Source: Oscillospiraceae bacterium
GTDB lineage: Bacteria > Bacillota > Clostridia > Oscillospirales > Oscillospiraceae
Assembly (NCBI GenBank): GCA_017436955.1
Contig: JAFSCD010000001.1
Location: 62,001-126,000 of the forward strand
Direction: 5' to 3'
DNA length: 64,000 nt
The notes under the pieces were generated by a model. That model saw nothing but the letters and a program-made list of their open reading frames with translations, was not told the DNA's origin and made no database searches. Of the stretch, positions 26,166 to 33,181 are shown in pieces. The first letter of the stretch is position 1, and each line of letters begins with the position of its first letter. The translations under genes were made by a program, and so were the position numbers.

Positions 26166-26816
26166 ATGCGAATTGGCATTTTGTTTGATTTGGACGGCAC
26201 GTTGCTCAATACGCTGGACGATTTGACCGACGGTGTCAATTATGCCCTGGCGCAGTTTGATTGCCCGGCACAGACCCCGGCGCAGATCCGAAGCTATCTG
26301 GGTAACGGCGCGAAGCAGCTGATCGCCCTGAGTCTGCCGGAAGCTATGCAGCATCGGGTGGATGAGGTGCTGGATGTGTACAGAACCTACTATAACGCCC
26401 ATTGTCAGATCAAGACCGGTCCTTATCCCGGCATTCCGGAGGCGCTGGCGGAATTGGGGAAAAAATACCCCATCGCGGTGGTGTCCAACAAGCCGGATTC
26501 CGCCACGAAGCCCCTGATCGCCCGGTATTTCCCCGGCATTTATGCTTTGGGCGAGCGCTCGGATTGCCCCCGTAAGCCGGCGCCGGATATGCTGAAAAAG
26601 GCGATGGCGGATATCGGCGTGGATAGCTGCGTGTATGTGGGTGACAGCGAGGTGGATGCGCTGACAGCGAAAAATACCGGCGTGCCCTGCGTGGCGGTAA
26701 GCTGGGGCTTCCGTGACCGGGACGTGCTGGAGGAAAGCGAGCCCACATTCATCTGCGATGATACGGCGGATCTGGTCGAAATCATCGAAAAGGCGGCAAA
26801 GACCGTCGAAGGGTGA
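26166..26816 (+). CDS. HAD-family hydrolase, phosphoglycolate phosphatase-like
   Basis: 216 residues, subclass IA. Motif I DLDGTLLNT (D8, D10), motif II VVSNKP near 102-107, motif III lysine in RKPAPDML near 138-145, and motif IV YVGDSEVDALTA near 157-168. This set fits Gph/PpaX-type phosphatases; the substrate is not certain. The ATG directly follows the TAA of the DnaC-like gene, which supplies the AGGAGGAG ribosome site. Confidence 0.88.
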   Translation: MRIGILFDLDGTLLNTLDDLTDGVNYALAQFDCPAQTPAQIRSYLGNGAKQLIALSLPEAMQHRVDEVLDVYRTYYNAHCQIKTGPYPGIPEALAELGKKYPIAVVSNKPDSATKPLIARYFPGIYALGERSDCPRKPAPDMLKKAMADIGVDSCVYVGDSEVDALTAKNTGVPCVAVSWGFRDRDVLEESEPTFICDDTADLVEIIEKAAKTVEG

Positions 26817-26825
26817 CGATACCCA

Positions 26826-26854
26826 TTGACGCAGCCGTAAATATGTGATAGGAT
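26826..26854 (+). promoter_or_regulatory. Promoter of the tRNA-Leu precursor
   Basis: TTGACG (26826-26831), 17 bp, TAGGAT (26849-26854). The predicted start near 26861 is 269 bases before the mature tRNA-Leu, so two broken tRNA-Leu copies lie in the leader of the same transcript. A small hairpin GTCCTgcaaAGGAC follows at about 26862-26875. Confidence 0.65.
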
Positions 26855-26889
26855 ACCTTTTGTCCTGCAAAGGACGGGAGACCTTATAA

Positions 26890-27125
26890 GCCGTTGTGGC
26901 CTCGAGCCCGAGCGTTGCCGGCACAAAAAAGAATAAGCCGTTGTGGTGGAATAGGGAAGCGAGGGGAGCGCCGCCGGTGGCGGGAGGAGCGACCCGAGCG
27001 CGTGGCAGCGGTCGGCGAGATGCAAGCCTGCTTCGTCAGGCGCCGCAGCTGCCGGGCACCGCAACAGGGAGACACAAGGGACTTAAAATCCTCGCGAAGC
27101 GAAAACGTCGCGGAACAAGAAAAGA
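26890..27125 (+). pseudogene. Two broken tRNA-Leu copies upstream of tRNA-Leu
   Basis: Copy S0 keeps only GCCGTTGTGG (26890-26899) and a GCCGGCACAA end-like piece near 26915-26926. Copy S1 keeps the first 19 bases of tRNA-Leu (26937-26955), then a GC-rich insertion of about 114 bases in the D loop, then the D-arm end and anticodon arm including TAA (27070-27091), but has no T arm and no acceptor 3' strand. The insertion holds a hairpin CCGCC-GGT-GGCGG near 26970-26983. Both copies and the true gene are preceded by ATAAG and lie on one transcript. Confidence 0.8.
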
Positions 27126-27129
27126 ATAA

Positions 27130-27216
27130 GCCGTTGTGGTGGAATAGGTAGACACAAGGGACTTAAAATCCCTCGGAGTAAAATCCGTACCGGTTCGATT
27201 CCGGTCAGCGGCACCA
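27130..27216 (+). tRNA. tRNA-Leu (TAA)
   Basis: Complete class II tRNA: acceptor GCCGTTG/CAGCGGC, anticodon TAA in ACTTAAAAT, variable arm CCTCGGAGTAAAATCCGT, T arm CCGGTTCGATTCCGG, discriminator A and encoded CCA (27214-27216). Confidence 0.97.
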
Positions 27217-27217
27217 A

Positions 27218-27251
27218 CAAAAGCAGGACCCCATCGGGGTCCTGCTTTTGT
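27218..27251 (+). terminator. First terminator of tRNA-Leu
   Basis: Stem AAAGCAGGACCCC/GGGGTCCTGCTTT with a 2-4 base loop and a T tract. Confidence 0.85.
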
Positions 27252-27259
27252 TATTGCCA

Positions 27260-27413
27260 CAGAATCGAACCGGCGGTTCGATTCTGGCCCAACCGCCCTG
27301 TGCTGCCGGTGGCAGATGCAGCAGGGCGGTTGGTTGTGTAGCGGTCGAAAAAATCGAGGAAGAGCGTAAGCCCGAAGATTTTTTCGGGTACCGCAAACCG
27401 GACAGCGGCACCA
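27260..27413. repeat. Hairpin element ending in a second tRNA-Leu 3' end
   Basis: Contents in order: a palindrome (27260-27286) made of an inverted and a direct copy of the tRNA-Leu T arm (CGGTTCGATTC); a long hairpin CCAACCGCCCT...AGGGCGGTTGG (about 27288-27333) with apical CTGCC-GGT-GGCAG; an A/T-rich hairpin CGAAAAAATC...GATTTTTTCG; and 27398-27413, a copy of the tRNA 3' end including CCA (27398-27420 matches 27201-27223 at 22 of 23). A second terminator follows. The same plan is seen at tRNA-Asp. Confidence 0.75.
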
Positions 27414-27414
27414 A

Positions 27415-27446
27415 CAAAAGCCAGCCCATTTGGGCTGGCTTTTTCC
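27415..27446 (+). terminator. Second terminator of the tRNA-Leu locus
   Basis: AAAAGCCAGCCC, ATT, TGGGCTGGCTTTTT. It directly follows the duplicated tRNA 3' end and was probably the original tRNA-Leu terminator; its distal arm starts the 199-bp tandem repeat. Confidence 0.85.
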
Positions 27447-27829
27447 TTTAAGGTATGCTAAAATCCAAGAAGCCTCCTCTGTGAAAAGAGAGGTGGCAGA
27501 ATCTTTGATTTTACTCGGAGTGGTTGCGCACATAGTGGCAATCCCCCAGTCAGCCTGACCGGCTGACAGCCCCCTTTACACAAGGGGGCCTTTGCGCACC
27601 ACCGTAACGGCAGGCGGTTATATTTGTTACGGGCTGGCTTTTTCCTTTAAGGTATGCTAAAATCCAAGAAGCCTCCTCTGTGAAAAGAGAGGTGGCAAAA
27701 TCTTTGATTTTGTTCGGAATGGTTGCGCACATAGTGGCAATCCCCCAGTCAGCCTGACCGGCTGACAGCCCCCTTTACACAAGGGGGCCTTTGCGCACCA
27801 CCGTAACGGCAGGCGGTTATATTTGTTAC
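27432..27829. repeat. 199-bp tandem duplication containing family A copies 3 and 4
   Basis: Unit 1 is 27432-27630 and unit 2 is 27631-27829, differing at only a few bases. Each contains a gene-less family A element (27471-27590 and 27670-27789) flanked by GGGCTGGCTTTTTCC on the left and ACGGCAGGCGGTTATATTTG on the right. A third, diverged unit starts at 27830 and contains the DUF559-bearing copy of the element. No gene lies here. Confidence 0.9.
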
Positions 27830-27868
27830 GGGCTGGCTTTTATCTTTTGGATATGCTACAATCTATAA

Positions 27869-28324
27869 AGCCTCCCTTGTGTAAAGGGAGGTGGCAAAAA
27901 TCTTTGATTTTTGACGGAGGGATTGTCAAAATGGACTACAAGCATAATAAATCTCTCGTCGCAAATGCGAAGAGACTGCGCAAAAATATGACGAAAGAAG
28001 AGCGACATTTATGGTATGATTTTTTGCGCGCATATCCGGTAAAATTTCTGCGACAAAAAATATTAGGAAAGTATATTGTAGACTTTTATTGCGCTGAGGC
28101 TAATTTGATTGTAGAATTAGACGGATCGCAGCATTATGAAGATGACGGACAACAATATGATATGGATAGAACAGCTTATTTAGAGAGATTTGGGATTCGG
28201 GTGTTACGAGTTCCGAATAATGAAGTGAATCAAAATTTTAGAGGGGTTTGTGAATATATAGATGTTACAGTTAGGCAATCCCTCAATCAGCTTCGCTGAC
28301 AGCTCCCTTTACACAAGGGAGCCT
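27869..28324 (+). mobile_element. Family A inverted-repeat element carrying a DUF559 gene
   Basis: 456 bp. Left arm 27869-27926: hairpin CCTCCCTTGTGTAAAGGGAGG, then TGGC, a second hairpin AAATC...GATTT, and GACGGAGGGATTGTC. Right arm 28274-28324: GGCAATCCCTCAATCAGC, hairpin AGCttcGCT, GACAGCTCCC...GGGAGCC. The arms are imperfect inverted repeats of about 50 bp. In gene-less copies (12222, 18755, 27471, 27670, 45004, 54864) the same arms meet across a short spacer. The left arm provides the ribosome site and the right arm the stop codon of the gene inside. Confidence 0.7.
27931..28299 (+). CDS. DUF559 domain protein (Vsr / PD-(D/E)XK-like endonuclease fold)
   Basis: 122 residues. RLRKNMTKEERHLW (15-28), FLRQKILGKYIVDFYC (39-54) and VELDGSQHYED (61-71) are the DUF559 signatures. 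D51, E62, D64 and H68 are in the positions expected for a very-short-patch-repair-like nuclease site; the DNA target is unknown. The gene is AT-rich compared with its neighbours. Its GGAGG ribosome site comes from the left arm of the surrounding inverted-repeat element, and the last 8 residues and TGA come from the right arm. It may act on the element's own hairpins, but that is inference. Confidence 0.85.
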   Translation: MDYKHNKSLVANAKRLRKNMTKEERHLWYDFLRAYPVKFLRQKILGKYIVDFYCAEANLIVELDGSQHYEDDGQQYDMDRTAYLERFGIRVLRVPNNEVNQNFRGVCEYIDVTVRQSLNQLR

Positions 28325-28331
28325 TTATTGC

Positions 28332-28359
28332 TTGCCTTTCTTGAAATTTGTAGTATAAT
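28332..28359 (+). promoter_or_regulatory. Promoter of tdk
   Basis: TTGCCT (28332-28337), 16 bp, TATAAT (28354-28359). Confidence 0.7.
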
Positions 28360-28387
28360 GAAAGAAAAACAAGACGGAGGAACGGTT

Positions 28388-28996
28388 ATGTCCAAGCTCT
28401 ATTTCAAATTCGGCGCTATGGCGTCCAGCAAGACCGCCAATGCGCTGATGACCAGATTCAATTACGAGGAGAAGGGAAACCACGTCTGGCTCATCAAGCC
28501 GGATCTGGACAACCGTGACGATTACCTGGACGAAAACGGCAACCGGGTCACGGTGGTGAAATCCCGGATCGGTCTTTCCGCCGTGGCGGATGTGATCCGG
28601 CAGGATGAAAATCTTCTGGAGCGCTTTGAGACGCTGCGGGCAGCTGCTCCCGTGGATGTGATCATCTGCGATGAGTGCCAGTTCCTCACCGGCGAGCAGG
28701 TGGATCAGATGAAGTATATCGCCGAGTATTGCGATACGCCGGTGCTGTGCTTCGGTCTGCGCTCGGATTTCCAGACCAAGCTGTTCCCCGGCTCACAGCG
28801 GCTGTTCGAGATCGCCGACAGTATTACGGAGATCAAGTCCGTCTGCCGCTGTGGCAAGAAGGCCATCGTCAATGCCCGGCTGAATGAAAGAGGTCAGGTC
28901 ATTACCGAGGGCGAGCAGGTCTGCATCGGCGGCAACGACAAGTACGAGGGTATGTGCTGGGGCTGCTGGCAGGATCGCATCAAAAGAGGATTATAA
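28388..28996 (+). CDS. tdk: Thymidine kinase
   Basis: 202 residues, type II thymidine kinase. P-loop GAMASSKTANAL (9-20), Walker B DVIICDECQFL near 95-105, and a lasso-domain zinc site made by CRCGKKA near 154-160 and CWGCW near 191-195. It phosphorylates thymidine in nucleotide salvage. GGAGGAACGGTT precedes the ATG; the in-frame extension upstream runs through the repeat and is rejected. Confidence 0.95.
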   Translation: MSKLYFKFGAMASSKTANALMTRFNYEEKGNHVWLIKPDLDNRDDYLDENGNRVTVVKSRIGLSAVADVIRQDENLLERFETLRAAAPVDVIICDECQFLTGEQVDQMKYIAEYCDTPVLCFGLRSDFQTKLFPGSQRLFEIADSITEIKSVCRCGKKAIVNARLNERGQVITEGEQVCIGGNDKYEGMCWGCWQDRIKRGL

Positions 28997-28998
28997 GA

Positions 28999-29030
28999 CA
29001 AAAGCCAGCCTGCGGGCTGGCTTTTTCACG
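28999..29030 (+). terminator. Terminator after tdk
   Basis: AAAGCCAGCC, TGC, GGGCTGGCTTTTT. Its stem is nearly that of the second tRNA-Leu terminator at 27415. Confidence 0.88.
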
Positions 29031-29052
29031 TCTTAAGAATTGTTTAAGCCGG

Positions 29053-29081
29053 TTGTAATATGCGGTGGCAGTTGGTATAAT
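29053..29081 (+). promoter_or_regulatory. Promoter of the YwaF-like gene
   Basis: TTGTAA (29053-29058), 17 bp, TATAAT (29076-29081). Confidence 0.75.
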
Positions 29082-29114
29082 TTTCTTGCCAAAAGAAAGA
29101 AAAGAGGAAAACGT

Positions 29115-29879
29115 ATGGAACTCTGGACTGCTGCCCACGCAAAAACCCTGCCGCCGGCGCTGCTGGCGATGATCGTCGTCGCAGTCCTTTTGCGGCTGAC
29201 CATCGGCAAAAAAACGCTGAAGATCCGCATGATCCCTCTGCAGATCATCGCCGTTTTGCTGGTGGCGCTGGAGATCGGCAAGCAATATGTGTCCTTCCAA
29301 AACGGATATGACCTTTATCACATTCCGCTGCATTATTGCTCGCTGTTCATTTTCGCCGTGCCGGCCATGGCGTTTTACACCGGCAAGGGCTGCGAAAAGG
29401 TAAGAGCCGTTGGAGCAAGCTTCTGCGGCGCAATGGCAACTCTGCTGCTGATCTATCCCAATCTGATCTACGGCTCCTGGAATATCGAAGCCTTCTTTAC
29501 ATCCTATCTGGATATGCACACGGTAGCGTTCCACAATCTGGTGCTGTTTGCCTTCGTGCTGATCGTAGCCCTGGATCTGCATACACCCACGGGGAATAAA
29601 GAGCAGGTCTATCCCGTTTGGGCTACGGTGGCGTTCTGTGTGGTGTCTGCCTCGGCTGCCAATATCCTCAAGGTCAACTATGCCAATTTCTATCAGTGCA
29701 ATATCGCGCCGCTGGAGGCTGTCCGGATGGCGGTGCAGAATGTGACAGGCTATGTACCGGCACAGATCCTCTACGCGTGCATCGTATCGGCGCTGACGGT
29801 GCTGTACACCTGGGGCGCGTATTGGCTGTACCGCTTGATCCGCAAGGGAACGGCGATCAAAACGCCGGTAATGAAATAA
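29115..29879 (+). CDS. YwaF-like (TIGR02206-type) integral membrane protein
   Basis: 254 residues with about seven membrane helices. The HIPLHYCSLFIF segment near residue 74-85, with a conserved His and Cys in the third helix, and the FHNLVLF segment near 138-144 resemble the YwaF family; no function is established for it. AGAGGAAAACGT precedes the ATG. It has its own promoter and terminator, so it is transcribed alone. Confidence 0.65.
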   Translation: MELWTAAHAKTLPPALLAMIVVAVLLRLTIGKKTLKIRMIPLQIIAVLLVALEIGKQYVSFQNGYDLYHIPLHYCSLFIFAVPAMAFYTGKGCEKVRAVGASFCGAMATLLLIYPNLIYGSWNIEAFFTSYLDMHTVAFHNLVLFAFVLIVALDLHTPTGNKEQVYPVWATVAFCVVSASAANILKVNYANFYQCNIAPLEAVRMAVQNVTGYVPAQILYACIVSALTVLYTWGAYWLYRLIRKGTAIKTPVMK

Positions 29880-29882
29880 TTA

Positions 29883-29915
29883 TGAAAGCCCCTTTACACA
29901 AGGGGCTTTTTAATT
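29883..29915 (+). terminator. Terminator, family A-type arm
   Basis: AAAGCCCCTT TACAC AAGGGGCTTTTTAA. The stem is that of the right-arm terminal hairpin of the family A element. Confidence 0.85.
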
Positions 29916-29918
29916 TTG

Positions 29919-29947
29919 TTGACGAAACAGTCCTAAAGCGGTACAAT
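29919..29947 (+). promoter_or_regulatory. Promoter of the chromate transporter/Ktr region
   Basis: TTGACG (29919-29924), 17 bp, TACAAT (29942-29947). Predicted transcription start is about 29954, which is the A of an in-frame ATG; see the next gene. Confidence 0.78.
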
Positions 29948-29977
29948 AGTGCCATGAACGAGCAAGGAGTGAAAGAA

Positions 29978-30544
29978 TTGCCTATTCTTTTGGATCTGTT
30001 TCTGACCTTCGCCAAGATCGGCGCGTTTACCTTTGGCGGCGGCTATGCGATGCTTTCCGTTATCGACAGCATTTGCGTGGATAAGAAAAAATGGATCACC
30101 CACGACGAAATGATGGACGTTACCGTTATTGCCGAGTCCACACCCGGTCCCATCTCCGTCAACTGCGCCACCTTTGTGGGTTTTAAGCAGGCGGGCTGGC
30201 TGGGGGGCATTTTGGCGACATTAGGCGTGTTATTGCCGTCTTTCGTGGTGATCTACATTATTTCCATGTTCCTGGATAACTTTCTGGAGATCGCCGTTAT
30301 TGCCAACGCCTTCAAGGGCATTAAGATCGGCGTGGGCATCCTGATCGTGGATGCCGGCATTACGATGCTGCAGAAGATGAAGAAGAGCGCACTGGGCGTC
30401 ACAATTCTGGTGTGCAGTGTCATCGTGATGCTGCTGGTGGACATTTTCTCCTTAAGCTTCTCCTCCATCAGCCTGATGCTGATCGCCGCTTCGGTCGGCT
30501 TTGTCAGCTTCCTGCTGGGAAGAAAGGCAGGTGCCGCAAAATGA
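29978..30544 (+). CDS. Chromate transporter (CHR family) subunit 1
   Basis: 188 residues with six helices of a short CHR protein. FAKIGAFTFGGGYAMLSV near the start and AESTPGPISVNCATFVGF (about 60-77) are the CHR signatures. Short CHR proteins work as pairs encoded together; in many anaerobes the true substrate may not be chromate. A TTG start at 29978 is chosen because AAGGAG lies 8 bases before it, while the upstream in-frame ATG at 29954 is at the predicted transcription start and has no ribosome site. It overlaps the second subunit (ATGA). Confidence 0.85.
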   Translation: MPILLDLFLTFAKIGAFTFGGGYAMLSVIDSICVDKKKWITHDEMMDVTVIAESTPGPISVNCATFVGFKQAGWLGGILATLGVLLPSFVVIYIISMFLDNFLEIAVIANAFKGIKIGVGILIVDAGITMLQKMKKSALGVTILVCSVIVMLLVDIFSLSFSSISLMLIAASVGFVSFLLGRKAGAAK

Positions 30545-31104
30545 TCTATCTTGATCTGCTGATCGGTTTTTTGAAGGTAGGCTGCTTCGCCTTTGGCGGT
30601 GCGTATGCGGCCATTCCCCTGATCCGGGATGTGGTGCTGTCCTACGGGTGGCTGACGGATGAGCAACTGAGCTATATGATCGCCGTCAGCGAAAGCACCC
30701 CCGGTCCGGTGATGATCAATCTGGCTACCTATGTGGGCAGCTCCCAGGGTGGCGTGCTGGGCTCGATCGTGGCGACTTTGGCGGTGGCGTTTCCGTCATT
30801 TATCATTATTTGGCTGGTAATGGTGCTGCTCAAGCGCTTTTTGGAAAAGCCTGCCGTGCAGGCGGTGCTGGGGGCGGTGAAGCCCTGCGTGATCGGCATT
30901 ATTCTCTCCACCGGCGCGTATATGGCATTCAGCGGCGTGTTTCATCCGGGTGAGGGAATCGCCGTAGACGGCAAAGCGGCCATTATTGCCGGCGCTGTGG
31001 CGGCGGTGGTGATCGCCTGGCGTATTATCAAGAAGAAAAAGGCTTCTCCCATCGCGCTGATCATCGTGTCGGCGTGCCTGGGTATCCTGGTTTACGGTAT
31101 TTAA
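30541..31104 (+). CDS. Chromate transporter (CHR family) subunit 2
   Basis: 187 residues, the partner half: FLKVGCFAFGGAYAAIPLI (about 9-27) and VSESTPGPVMINLATYVG (about 48-65). About five or six helices. The ATG overlaps the stop of subunit 1, so the two are made in equal amounts. The pair is followed by KtrB after 13 bases, possibly within one transcript. Confidence 0.87.
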   Translation: MIYLDLLIGFLKVGCFAFGGAYAAIPLIRDVVLSYGWLTDEQLSYMIAVSESTPGPVMINLATYVGSSQGGVLGSIVATLAVAFPSFIIIWLVMVLLKRFLEKPAVQAVLGAVKPCVIGIILSTGAYMAFSGVFHPGEGIAVDGKAAIIAGAVAAVVIAWRIIKKKKASPIALIIVSACLGILVYGI

Positions 31105-31117
31105 TGTGAGGAACATT

Positions 31118-32476
31118 ATGAATCAAAAGAGTAAATTTACCATATCCACCACCCATCTGATCATGCTGAGCTTTCTGCTGGCGATCCTGCTGGGCGCGGT
31201 GCTGCTGAGTCTGCCCATCAGCGCGGCAGACGGTCAGGCGACACCCTTCGTGGACGCGCTGTTCACCGCTACCACCGCTACCTGCGTGACGGGCTTGGTG
31301 GTGGTGCCCACGGCCACCTCCTGGAGCTTGTTCGGGCACATCGTGATCCTGATCTTGATCCAGCTGGGCGGTCTGGGCATCATTACGGTGCTGGCAGGAA
31401 TCACCCTGACGCTGAACAGAAAAATGGGAATCGGCAGAAGCATCCTGCTGCAGGATGCCTTCAATCTGGACACACTGTTCGGTCTGGGGGCGTTTGTTAA
31501 GAAGGTTATCATCGGAACGTTTATTGTTGAGGGCATTGGCGCACTGGCGTATATGACGGTGTTTGTGCCCCAGTTCGGTGCCCGGGGTATTTGGATATCG
31601 GTGTTCACATCCGTTTCTGCCTTCTGTAATGCCGGAATCGACATTATCGGCGAAAACAGCATGATCGACTATGCCACAAACCCGGCCATCAACGCGATCA
31701 CCTGCGTGCTGATCGTGGTTGGCGGTCTGGGCTATATCGTGTGGTGGGATCTGATCCGGGTATTCCGGGACAGAAAAAAGGGCAACCCTCTGCGGCATTT
31801 GACGCTGCACAGCAAGATCGTGTTGAGCGCCACTGCGGTGCTGATCTTCGGCGGCGCTTTGCTGATCGCGCTGTTTGAGTGGAACAATCCCCAGACCATT
31901 GGCAATATGTCCGTTTTTGACAAGCTGCAGACATCGGTATTCCAATCCATTACCACCCGTACGGCAGGCTTCGCGACGGTGCCCCAGGAGAATTTAAGCA
32001 ATCCGTCGGCATTTGTATCGCTGCTGCTGATGTTTATCGGCGGCTCGCCGGTGGGTACGGCAGGTGGCATCAAGACCGTCACCATCGTGGTGCTGTTCGC
32101 GGCGGCGCTGGTGGTGGTGCGGCAAAAGGGCGAGCAGGTCAATATGTTTGACCGCAGTATCACCCGGCAGGCCGTCAGCAAGGCAGTGGGCGTGTGCTGT
32201 ATGTCCTTTGGCATTATGTTTGTGTCCACGGTGCTGCTGTCGGCGGTAACGGACGCCAGCGCACTGGATGTTGTGTATGAAACTGTCAGCGCCACCGCTA
32301 CGGTGGGTCTGACACGGAATTTGACACCCAGCCTGAATACGCTGGGCAAGTTGATCATCACAGCGACGATGTATCTGGGGCGCGTTGGGCCCATTTCGCT
32401 GATGATCGCCTTTAATCTTCGCAAAAAAAGACCGAGTATTATCAGCAATCCCGTGGAAACGATCAGTGTTGGTTAA
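31118..32476 (+). CDS. ktrB: K+ uptake channel subunit, Trk/Ktr family
   Basis: 452 residues, closer to KtrB length than to TrkH. Four repeated membrane-pore-membrane units with selectivity segments including TATCVTGLVV (about 51-60), SAFCNAGID (near 170), TRTAGF (near 285) and ATATVGLT (near 392). It forms the membrane channel for K+, Na+-coupled in many Ktr systems. TGAGGAACATT precedes the ATG at 31118. It is followed 12 bases later by its cytoplasmic regulator. Confidence 0.92.
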   Translation: MNQKSKFTISTTHLIMLSFLLAILLGAVLLSLPISAADGQATPFVDALFTATTATCVTGLVVVPTATSWSLFGHIVILILIQLGGLGIITVLAGITLTLNRKMGIGRSILLQDAFNLDTLFGLGAFVKKVIIGTFIVEGIGALAYMTVFVPQFGARGIWISVFTSVSAFCNAGIDIIGENSMIDYATNPAINAITCVLIVVGGLGYIVWWDLIRVFRDRKKGNPLRHLTLHSKIVLSATAVLIFGGALLIALFEWNNPQTIGNMSVFDKLQTSVFQSITTRTAGFATVPQENLSNPSAFVSLLLMFIGGSPVGTAGGIKTVTIVVLFAAALVVVRQKGEQVNMFDRSITRQAVSKAVGVCCMSFGIMFVSTVLLSAVTDASALDVVYETVSATATVGLTRNLTPSLNTLGKLIITATMYLGRVGPISLMIAFNLRKKRPSIISNPVETISVG

Positions 32477-32488
32477 GGAGGAAGAAAT

Positions 32489-33139
32489 ATGAGCATTCAT
32501 AAGACATATGCGGTTTTGGGTCTGGGCCGGTACGGCAGGGCTGTGGCCAAGGAGCTGACCGAAAGCGGCGCCGAGGTGCTGGCGGTGGATACCAATCAGA
32601 ATATCGTCAATCAGGCGGCGCTGGAGCTGCCCTATTGCAAGTGCGCCAATATCACCGACCCGGAGGTGTTCTATCAGCTGGGTATCGGGGATGTGGACAC
32701 GGTGGTCATCGCAATGGCAAGCAATCTGGAGGCTACCGTTATGGCCATTACGCTGTGCAAAGAGGCCGGCGTAAAGAACGTCATCGTCAAGAGCGGCAAT
32801 GAGACCCAGAGCAAGATCTATACCCGTCTGGGTGCGGACAAGGTGGTTTTCCCGGAGAATGAATCCGGCATCCGGCTGGCGAAGAATCTGCTCAGCTCCG
32901 GCTTTGTGGATATGATGGAGCTGTCCAAAGGCGTATCTATGGTGGAGCTGGATGTACAGCCGGATTGGATCGGAAAGAACCTGATCCAGCTGGATCTGCG
33001 GCGCAAATACGGTATGAACATCGTGGCTGTGCGCAACGCCGGCGTTTTGCAGACGGATGTCAATCCCCAGCAGTTGCTGACGGCGGACATGAAGCTGATC
33101 GTCATCGCCGACACCAAGAAGCTGGCAAAGCTGAAGTGA
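32489..33139 (+). CDS. ktrA: K+ uptake regulatory subunit, RCK/TrkA-N type
   Basis: 216 residues: one RCK-N Rossmann domain with GLGRYGRAVAKEL (11-23, nucleotide-binding GxGxxG) and one TrkA-C domain (about 135-216). This single-copy layout is KtrA/KtrC, unlike the doubled E. coli TrkA. It gates KtrB in response to ATP/ADP or c-di-AMP in other Firmicutes. AAGGAGGAAGAAAT precedes the ATG. Confidence 0.92.
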   Translation: MSIHKTYAVLGLGRYGRAVAKELTESGAEVLAVDTNQNIVNQAALELPYCKCANITDPEVFYQLGIGDVDTVVIAMASNLEATVMAITLCKEAGVKNVIVKSGNETQSKIYTRLGADKVVFPENESGIRLAKNLLSSGFVDMMELSKGVSMVELDVQPDWIGKNLIQLDLRRKYGMNIVAVRNAGVLQTDVNPQQLLTADMKLIVIADTKKLAKLK

Positions 33140-33142
33140 GTA

Positions 33143-33181
33143 AGAAAAGCGACAGCTTCAAAAGAAGCTGTCGCTTTTTTT
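33143..33181 (+). terminator. Terminator after ktrA (also second terminator of tRNA-Asp)
   Basis: Stem AAGCGACAGCTTC/GAAGCTGTCGCTT with AAAA loop and T tract. Read on the minus strand it directly follows the duplicated tRNA-Asp 3' end, so it serves both sides. Confidence 0.88.

Noticed and set aside
26937..27091. Group I intron in tRNA-Leu
   Set aside because: The insertion is in the D loop, not the anticodon loop, is only about 114 bases, and the copy lacks its T arm and 3' acceptor strand, so it is a broken copy rather than a split gene.
26894..27151. Small open frames in the tRNA-Leu leader
   Set aside because: Arginine-rich translations of GC-rich structured RNA sequence with no ribosome site.
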